In this document: in pieces, positions 58,346-64,000 of the stretch | Layout: each line of letters opens with the position of its first letter | How positions within the stretch are numbered: the first letter of the stretch is position 1 | Source: Unio delphinus | Lineage: Eukaryota; Mollusca; Bivalvia; Unionida; Unionidae | NCBI GenBank assembly: GCA_029339505.1 | Contig: JAQISU010000119.1 | Span: 3,757,001-3,821,000 of the forward strand | Length of the DNA stretch: 64,000 bases | Reading direction: 5' to 3' | Translations under genes and position numbers: made by a program | Notes under the pieces: generated by a model | What the model was told of the DNA's origin: nothing | The model's database searches: none | What the model saw: the letters and a program-made list of their open reading frames with translations, nothing else

Positions 58346-59289
58346 CAGTGGTTGTATTATTAGTGATATTATTGATTTTACTATTATGGTTATGCTTGTG
58401 TTGTTTGTTACATATATTAAAAATTACAAATTTTATTTTGTGCAAACTATATGTCTGACCTTAAGGAGTGTGTTGATTTAATAAATATCTGTTTATAGTG
58501 AAGTTTAAAACTTCCATATTGACATAAGTGTAAGAAAACATTCATGTTATGATTACAATCAGATATTTGTTAAACAGGGATATTAAAATAGAAACGCACA
58601 TAAGAAACAAGAAATTAGTGAAATATCCCTTAAGCAAATTCTTTCATGAAGATCCTTAGTTTATTCGTAGTGTACGAAAGGCATTCCCTATTTTATATTA
58701 TAACCTACGCTAATAAGTATCTAAAATACAAAATGACATTTCTAAAACCGAATTTGTTCTAAAGATTTGGTTTGGTCATAATTATGTTTCACAGAATCCC
58801 ATTTGAGAACAATGTTGAGAAACAGATGACAAAAGGAGCAAACATATATATGAATTAGTCAAATTAATTTCTGCAAAAATCACATGTCTTGGAGAAAGGA
58901 ATTTATTTTATTTAATTTATCGTGATGAATGAACGCATGATATTAATATACTTTTAATTTGTGACTTTATACGTATTTCAGGAAGAAAATACATCGGTTA
59001 AACGGTGTGCTAGTAATACCAAGAATCTTTACTAATTATATAGTCATCGCGATGATGCTTGTCTGTCAGAATTGACAAATACTGTACAAACGTCGCAACT
59101 TTGCTTAAATTAATCAATCCTTGATAGGGTTATTATGACAATTATTTTGTTGACTAAAAGCTGTAACCTTTAATATTCTCGTAAAAACAAACATGACATT
59201 AATTATCAGCCTTTTCTTTTATTTTAAATATTTATTGCACCTAGTACAGAAATGAATTCATTTAATTTAGCACGTGTCACAACATACGG
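58346..59289. other. AT-rich stretch without recognisable genes
   Basis: Nothing supported on either strand. Confidence 0.4.
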
Positions 59290-59375
59290 GGGCCGAGAGA
59301 GGCCGAGTGGTCTAAAGATCGCACCGTTACGGATCATTGACATATCACCTCCGCAGCAGGGGTTCAGTTTAAAGC
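59290..59375 (+). mobile_element. tRNA-like SINE head or tRNA pseudogene
   Basis: GGCCGAGTGGTCTAAAG (about 59308) is a good A box of a Leu/Ser-type tRNA, and GGGGTTCAGTTT (about 59361) a degraded B box about 45 bp later. Arms do not pair well enough for a functional tRNA. It is probably the 5' end of an old tRNA-derived SINE. Confidence 0.5.
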
Positions 59376-59765
59376 AACATTAGTTAAGACGTAACATTAT
59401 AGTTTTTTTTTTAATCTATGTATCTATAGCAAATACTATTATTTTCAAGAAGATTCGAATGGTTGTTGGACAGTTTTTGCAGACTAAATGTTAAGATATT
59501 CGGAATCAAAAAAGGAATACGCAGGAACATCTTTTACGATGGATCCAATTTTTGTCATAGTAATGTCATCGGACCGGGTTGATAGGCAGTGTAACTGAGA
59601 ATTAAATTAATAACATTGATTGAAAGCAGACGATAACAAGATGGTATTACCCATGTTTAATTGTAAGAGCACATGTAGTCCTGGATAGTTTGATCTTATT
59701 TTCGGCCTGAATTGAAAGTAATCACAAAAACGGTTTGTGAACTTTGCTTTTTTTTCGCTATGTGG

Positions 59766-59802
59766 TTAATAATAATAAAAATAATAATAATAATAATTAT
59801 AA

Positions 59803-59844
<42 letters not shown>

Positions 59845-59846
59845 CA

Positions 59847-59899
<53 letters not shown>

Positions 59900-59979
59900 G
59901 TTATTATTATTATTATTATTATTATTTTTATATTATTGTTTATATTATTATTATTTATTGAATTGAAAGTAATCTCATG

Positions 59980-60073
<94 letters not shown>
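59766..60073. repeat. (AAT/TTA)n and (TA)n microsatellites
   Basis: AAT run, then a TTA tract to about 59957, then (TA)n from about 59980 to 60073. Confidence 0.95.
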
Positions 60074-60074
<1 letters not shown>

Positions 60075-60079
60075 CTGAT

Positions 60080-61200
60080 TGTGTTATTTACTTTGGATGA
60101 AACCGTGTAAATGTTTGTATGCTTAAATCTGGATTGTTACTACATTAAAAATTGTTTGAGCCGTAATAATATTTTGCACCTTGTTAGAAAAATGCGTTCA
60201 GTTAATTCCCATCACGGACATAATACTAATCTCTGTACTTGCAAGCTACTTAACTGCCAAATAATACTTATTTAGTTAAATGCATTCACGTAAATTACAG
60301 GGGTTGAAATAGTAATGTGTCCATGGAATGTGTACATCTTTAAATAAAATGATGTGTATGAGATAGTAACACAAAATATGTGGCGGACTGTATAGTTTTG
60401 GCTACGACCATTGAAATATTGACTAATTTTACTTCACAGGAAAATTTAGAGTTTATAGATGTGTGCATCTGAAGTAAAATGAATCATAGTATGGTCAAGA
60501 GGGACAAGACAATTTCATTACAAATAGGTATTCAAGCACACAGTTCGATTTTATTACAAAGTTTATGCTCAAATGTATTATTACATTATTATCTGAGTTA
60601 CAAAAAAAGAACACGATGTCATCGATGTATTTGTATATATTTAAAATTGGCATTGACATTGATCATGTTGCTTCCAATTGTATTAATAATACAGAAACCT
60701 GTTAGAAATACATATGTAGCCGAGAATAAAATTATTTAAAAATGTCGTGAAATAAATGATGATCAGACCATTCTTACTACAGGGACGTTTCATTCCAGAT
60801 TTACTCCATGCTTACAAGCCAATGCAAAGTAGGAGTTGTAGTATATGGTTGACATTCGATATAGATGATTATGTAGAAAACACTATTTTGCTCGAGTTTA
60901 ATTTTCAACACGTGCGTGAAAACAATACAATTTTAACTTTACTCTATTCAACATCGTAAGTTGAAGAACAGTTGCCATAAAGTATTCAAAAGTATCATTC
61001 AGAATATTAAACTTGATATGAATGATTCAGATTGCAGTCATATAAACGAAACCCCTACAGCTTTCAACAGTATCTACAATTAAGACAGAATGACACGCAT
61101 AAGTGTACCTAACGTACCTGATGAAGACTAAAAGTATACGAGTTAATATAATGTAATTTCCAGGTGTTAAATGTATTGCGTTTTCAAATAATGTCATGAT
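60080..61200. other. AT-rich stretch; one possible membrane-anchored ORF
   Basis: No homology to the elements. The 86-codon plus-strand ORF at 60479-60739 has basic residues followed by one hydrophobic segment (LALTLIMLLPIVLII, about residues 58-72), like a type II membrane anchor. No splice signals or domain support it as a gene exon. Confidence 0.25.
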
Positions 61201-61204
61201 ATAC

Positions 61205-61208
61205 ATAC

Positions 61209-61283
<75 letters not shown>
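61205..61283. repeat. (GA)n microsatellite
   Basis: About 39 GA units just outside the presumed left end of element F. Confidence 0.97.
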
Positions 61284-61286
<3 letters not shown>

Positions 61287-61363
61287 ACAAATGGAGAAAA
61301 ATGATATAGATATACATATTATAAGATAGATATACAAATGAGTTTACAGTTTGTCCGAATCTC

Positions 61364-61546
61364 TGAGAGGAGCAGCAGAGGAGGCGAACCTCACAACTTT
61401 TTTCGACAAAATTCATTGAAGCCTCAAAATGAAAAATAGAGCCTTCCTGCGAATCTCATATTTTAGAAAACGGAGACTTTGCGATTTTTTAATCATCCGG
61501 GTCGCAACGATGTTGTCATTGTCCCCTCTGCTGCTAGAGGTTAACA
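61364..61546. repeat. Candidate terminal segment of element F, bounded by inverted repeats
   Basis: The left edge reads AGGAGCAGCAGAGGAGGCGAACC on the plus strand; the right edge, on the minus strand, reads CTCTAGCAGCAGAGGGGACAATGACAAC. The segment between aligns (inverted) with 9744-9942 beside the ATPase of A, including AAATCGCAAAGTCTCCGTTT and GGAAGGCTCTATTTTTC. It lies 38 bp past the ATPase stop in both elements, so it is a conserved end of the element rather than a chance insertion. Confidence 0.5.
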
Positions 61547-61584
61547 AAAATCATAAATGATTTTTCACAAGGGTTTTTACGATT

Positions 61585-62236
61585 TCAACCAAATGTTTGA
61601 TCAAGTCCGATACGATATCGTGTTCGAGGATCATGTAAATTTATTGTTATAAATCCGTGTCGGACCGACTGAGCATGACTAAAGAAATTTCGAAATTGAT
61701 TGAAGTCCATATCAGAGCACCATGACTGCCGAATATTTCGTAGTGTATGTGTATCAACGCCGTTAAACACAGCAAGAATATTACAGTTATCTCTGATCAC
61801 TTTTGGAATCTGAGTGTATCGTTGAGTGACATATATCACATCGGTGTTTTTATGTCAGCCTCGGGAAAATATTCTAGCTGGGTTTTTTTTGATTGTCTAA
61901 CATCACATCGTCGTATACGACTAAACTGTTAATGCTCCCATCAAGGTCATCCACGGATGGTGTTTCGTCAATATCAGTTATACAATCAATGACGTTCTCA
62001 CCTTTAATTTCCGATGCATTATCGTTAAAATTCTTTAAATCTTCATAGCATCGCTGATCATCTACGCTAGTAGCAACTAAATACAACTTATCCCATCTCA
62101 TTATTAAATTGAGCAACAATTGCGTCTTGCCGGATCCAGATGGCCCGATTATAATTGCTCGGATAGAGTTTGGTAGAGCTGCATGATGCTTAACTGGTTT
62201 TCTTCTTTTAGTCGCTGAAAAATGAATTATATTCGT
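61585..62236 (-). pseudogene. FtsK/A32-type packaging ATPase (element F)
   Basis: The reading frame begins at 62236, where the start ATG of A is ACG. FSATKRRKPVKHHAALPNSIRA leads into IIIGPSGSGKTQLLLNLI, an intact Walker A P-loop (about 62130-62160), then LYLVATSVDDQRCYE and LVVYDDVML, the Walker B-like strand. A run of eight A near 61890 shifts the frame; the remaining 84 codons (61839-61585) contain VIRDNCNILAVFNGVDTHTLRNI and end GLDQTFG. The enzyme family uses ATP to pump the genome into the capsid. It is divergent from the zinc-ribbon gene with a 17-bp gap. The lost start codon and the frameshift make it non-functional. Confidence 0.75.
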
Positions 62237-62253
62237 ATCTCTATACTTAAATT

Positions 62254-62777
62254 ATGGATCTATATTGTGTGAAGTGTAAAACGCGTACTAGCACAAATGA
62301 TGTGACGACGATTACAACTAGCAATAACATATCAGCACTTACTGGTAGATGTGTAACATGTGGTATAAAAAAGTTTAGATTTGTTTCTATGAAATCCGGA
62401 GATGTTTTTAAAAAAAACGAGGAGGTGATATCGCAGCCAAGTTACTAAAACTCCCTGGAACGCCATGGGCAAAGTATCCAGGAGACAAGCACCTTACAGG
62501 ATATAGCTACTGTGGCCCCGGAACGCGATTAGATATCAGACTTGATGATCAAAATCAACCTCGACGTGGTGAAGAACCGATAAACGCCATTGATAAGGAG
62601 TTTCATGCTCATGATGTCGCATATAAAAGCAGCAATTTGCAGCACAGGCATCTCGCGGATGTGAAATTAATTCATGCGTTAAATGCTATTCCTGATAAAT
62701 CTTTCAAAGACAAATTGGCTTCGTGGTTGGTAAAATCAGCTATGAAAGTCAAATTGATGATGGGCGCTGGTAATTAA
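62254..62777 (+). pseudogene. Zinc-ribbon plus phospholipase A2 protein (element F)
   Basis: The ATG at 62254 opens MDLYCVKCKTRT, and CVTCGIKKFRF completes a C4 zinc ribbon (residues 4-50). At TTTAAAAAAAAC (about 62410) the zero frame ends after 65 codons. The minus-one frame continues as KRGGDIAAKLLKLPGTPW, YSYCGPGTRLDIRLDDQ, NAIDKEFHAHDVAYKSS, HLADVKLIHALN and LASWLVKSAMK to the stop at 62775-62777. YCGPGT and HD-x-x-Y are the calcium-loop and catalytic signatures of the parvovirus-type PLA2 family. Both halves are otherwise open and well kept. The sequence at the break fits a -1 slippery site, but a homopolymer indel is the simpler explanation. Confidence 0.7.
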
Positions 62778-62781
62778 TAAT

Positions 62782-63719
62782 ATGGAATCTATTTATTATT
62801 CTCCAAAAGGATACTGGAGGAGTAACGCTGCAATCTATAAACTCGCCAACGCCGCAAAAGTGAAAAAGGCCACTGCGGATAATTGGTTATCCAAACAGGC
62901 TATATGGCAAATTTATCTACCGCGTCCTAAACAAATCAATTTCTCGCATTTTGATGTTACCGGACCCAATGAAGTTCATCAAGCTGATTTATTGTTTTTA
63001 CCACATGACAACGGTTACAAATACACGCTAACCGTATTTGATGTTGCGAGTCGATACAAACAAGCGGAACCGCTAAAAACAAAATCATCATCTGAAGTTG
63101 ATTCTGCATTTGAAAGGATTTATCGACGAGGCCCACTAGGCTAGCCAAATCTATTACAAGTTGATCCAGGCAAGGAATTTCAGGGCGCGGTTTTATCAGC
63201 GATGAAACATCACAATGTCACCATAAGACGGGGGCATACTGCACTACATCGCTATCAGGCAATTGTAGAACGATTTAATCGGACTCTTGCTGAGTGGTTA
63301 TTTGGATATCAATATGCAAAAGAATTCATCCAAGAAAAGCGATCCCGTGAATGGGTCAAAAGGTTACCAGGGGTAGTTGCAGCGCTAAATAACGAGATTA
63401 CCAAAGCAATCAATATGAAACCTAACAACGCAATAAAAAAGTATATACCACAACCACAGCGGGATAGCGTTTCTCAGCCGATTCTCAGCAATGTCACCGT
63501 GAGATATTTATATGAACCAGGGGAGCTTGAAGGTGGTAAAAAAGGGCTACTGATCCTATTTGGAGTGTCACTACGCATAGCATATCTACTATAACACGAT
63601 CAACTGGTAGACCTCCAATCTATAAATTGGATTCAACTGCTCCTCAGCGGGTTTTTACACGCGAACAATTAAAAGTGATTCCTGACGATACTGAATTGCC
63701 ACCGCATGGTCTTAACTAG
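62782..63719 (+). pseudogene. Polinton DDE integrase (element F), nearly intact
   Basis: The ATG at 62782 lies 4 bp after the PLA2 stop. All three catalytic residues are present: D in HQADLLFL (about codon 68), D in LQVDPGKEF, and E in IVERFNRTL. A single in-frame TAG at 63142-63144 interrupts the core between the two Asp residues, and one base change in a run of six A near 63540 shifts the end. The C-terminal domain VRYLYEPGELEGGKK, then WSVTTHSIS, STGRPPIYKLDS and REQLKVIPDDTELPPHGLN reaches 63719 in the other frame. This is the best-preserved integrase in the window. Its tail overlaps the convergent helicase end. Confidence 0.8.
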
Positions 63720-64000
63720 CACCCAGGGTGATGGCACCCCGGCGTCTACTACACTCAAGACCAGTCAACATCACATTGTTTCTGACATGACTAAGACTGT
63801 TATTTTTTCTGTCTACGGTAAATTGGCGATGATCTTTATCCGAATACTGCCAACGCATTATACAATTGCAACTCGCGCAGTGATTATTCTGTTGTTGTTT
63901 CAAAGTGATTATTAATTCAGCATCAATGTCAAATTCTTGTTGTTTTTGGGGTCTTGTTGTTTATATCCGGAGAGTTTTGTTTTCATGATGCTAACATCAA
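63712..64000 (-). pseudogene. Helicase C-terminus (element F, partial)
   Basis: On the minus strand the sequence entering from the right edge contains FDIDAELII, matching the end of the C helicase (DVDAELIIELK near 36020). An open frame from 63903 continues with NNHCASCNCIMRW, a C-x2-C-x-C cluster, to a stop at 63712. Convergent orientation with the integrase is the same as in D (43320) and A's ancestral order. Whether the Cys-rich tail is truly translated as part of the helicase is uncertain. Confidence 0.45.

Noticed and set aside
58074..58481. 135-codon Leu/Ile-rich ORF, apparently a membrane protein
   Set aside because: It is a translation of a TTA trinucleotide repeat.
59290..59375. Functional tRNA gene
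   Set aside because: A and B boxes are partly present but the acceptor, anticodon and T arms do not pair; better read as a SINE head or tRNA relic.

Overview
The window is AT-rich, repeat-rich animal DNA. It has no bacterial gene density, many long microsatellites, a CR1/L2-type LINE and tRNA-derived SINE fragments whose 3' part resembles mollusc SINEs. A mollusc or other marine invertebrate host is my best guess, but it is an inference. I found no convincing host gene. Almost everything recognisable is decayed copies of large Maverick/Polinton-type (adintovirus-like) integrating DNA elements.

The copies are called A-F here. A: 1-9942, running off the left edge. X: fragments at 9943-11058. 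B: rearranged remnants at 13095-19020, with a separate polymerase relic at 22085-22430. C: 23640-36045, the most complete. D: 41825-45327. E: 48590-56400, a different polymerase family arranged as a long inverted repeat. F: 61364-64000, running off the right edge. Aligning A, C, D and F gives one shared map. A minus-strand structural block comes first: penton-like and coiled-coil proteins, membrane protein, two unknowns, adenain-like protease, core-type protein, major capsid protein, pVI-like protein, coiled-coil protein and a small ORF. Then come a control region with repeats and hairpins, a zinc-ribbon HNH endonuclease (-), a divergent B-family DNA polymerase continuous with an SF1 helicase (+), a DDE integrase (-), a zinc-ribbon/phospholipase A2 protein (-), a packaging ATPase (+), and a terminal sequence bounded by about 25-bp inverted repeats. 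D and F carry the integrase side in the opposite orientation.

The genes together describe a virus-like life cycle: integrase for insertion, polymerase-helicase for copying, ATPase for packaging, protease and capsid proteins for the particle, and a PLA2 of the kind parvoviruses use to breach endosomes. No copy is intact. Each integrase is broken by a different lesion, the A ATPase has lost its P-loop, and the C protease lacks a recognisable C-terminal catalytic half. Two reading frames are notably whole: the 157-residue core-type protein of C and the 153-residue pVI-like protein of A.

Element E (about 48.6-56.4 kb) carries a canonical protein-primed-type polymerase, split between two inverted arms, and a conserved unrecognised downstream gene with an acidic Ser/Asp/Glu tail. 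The rest is microsatellite or minisatellite DNA, a LINE (19.6-21.4 kb), SINE pieces, a possible transposase relic (about 40-40.9 kb), and long AT-rich stretches in which I see nothing. Identifications rest on motif reading and on comparing copies within the window; no database search was run.
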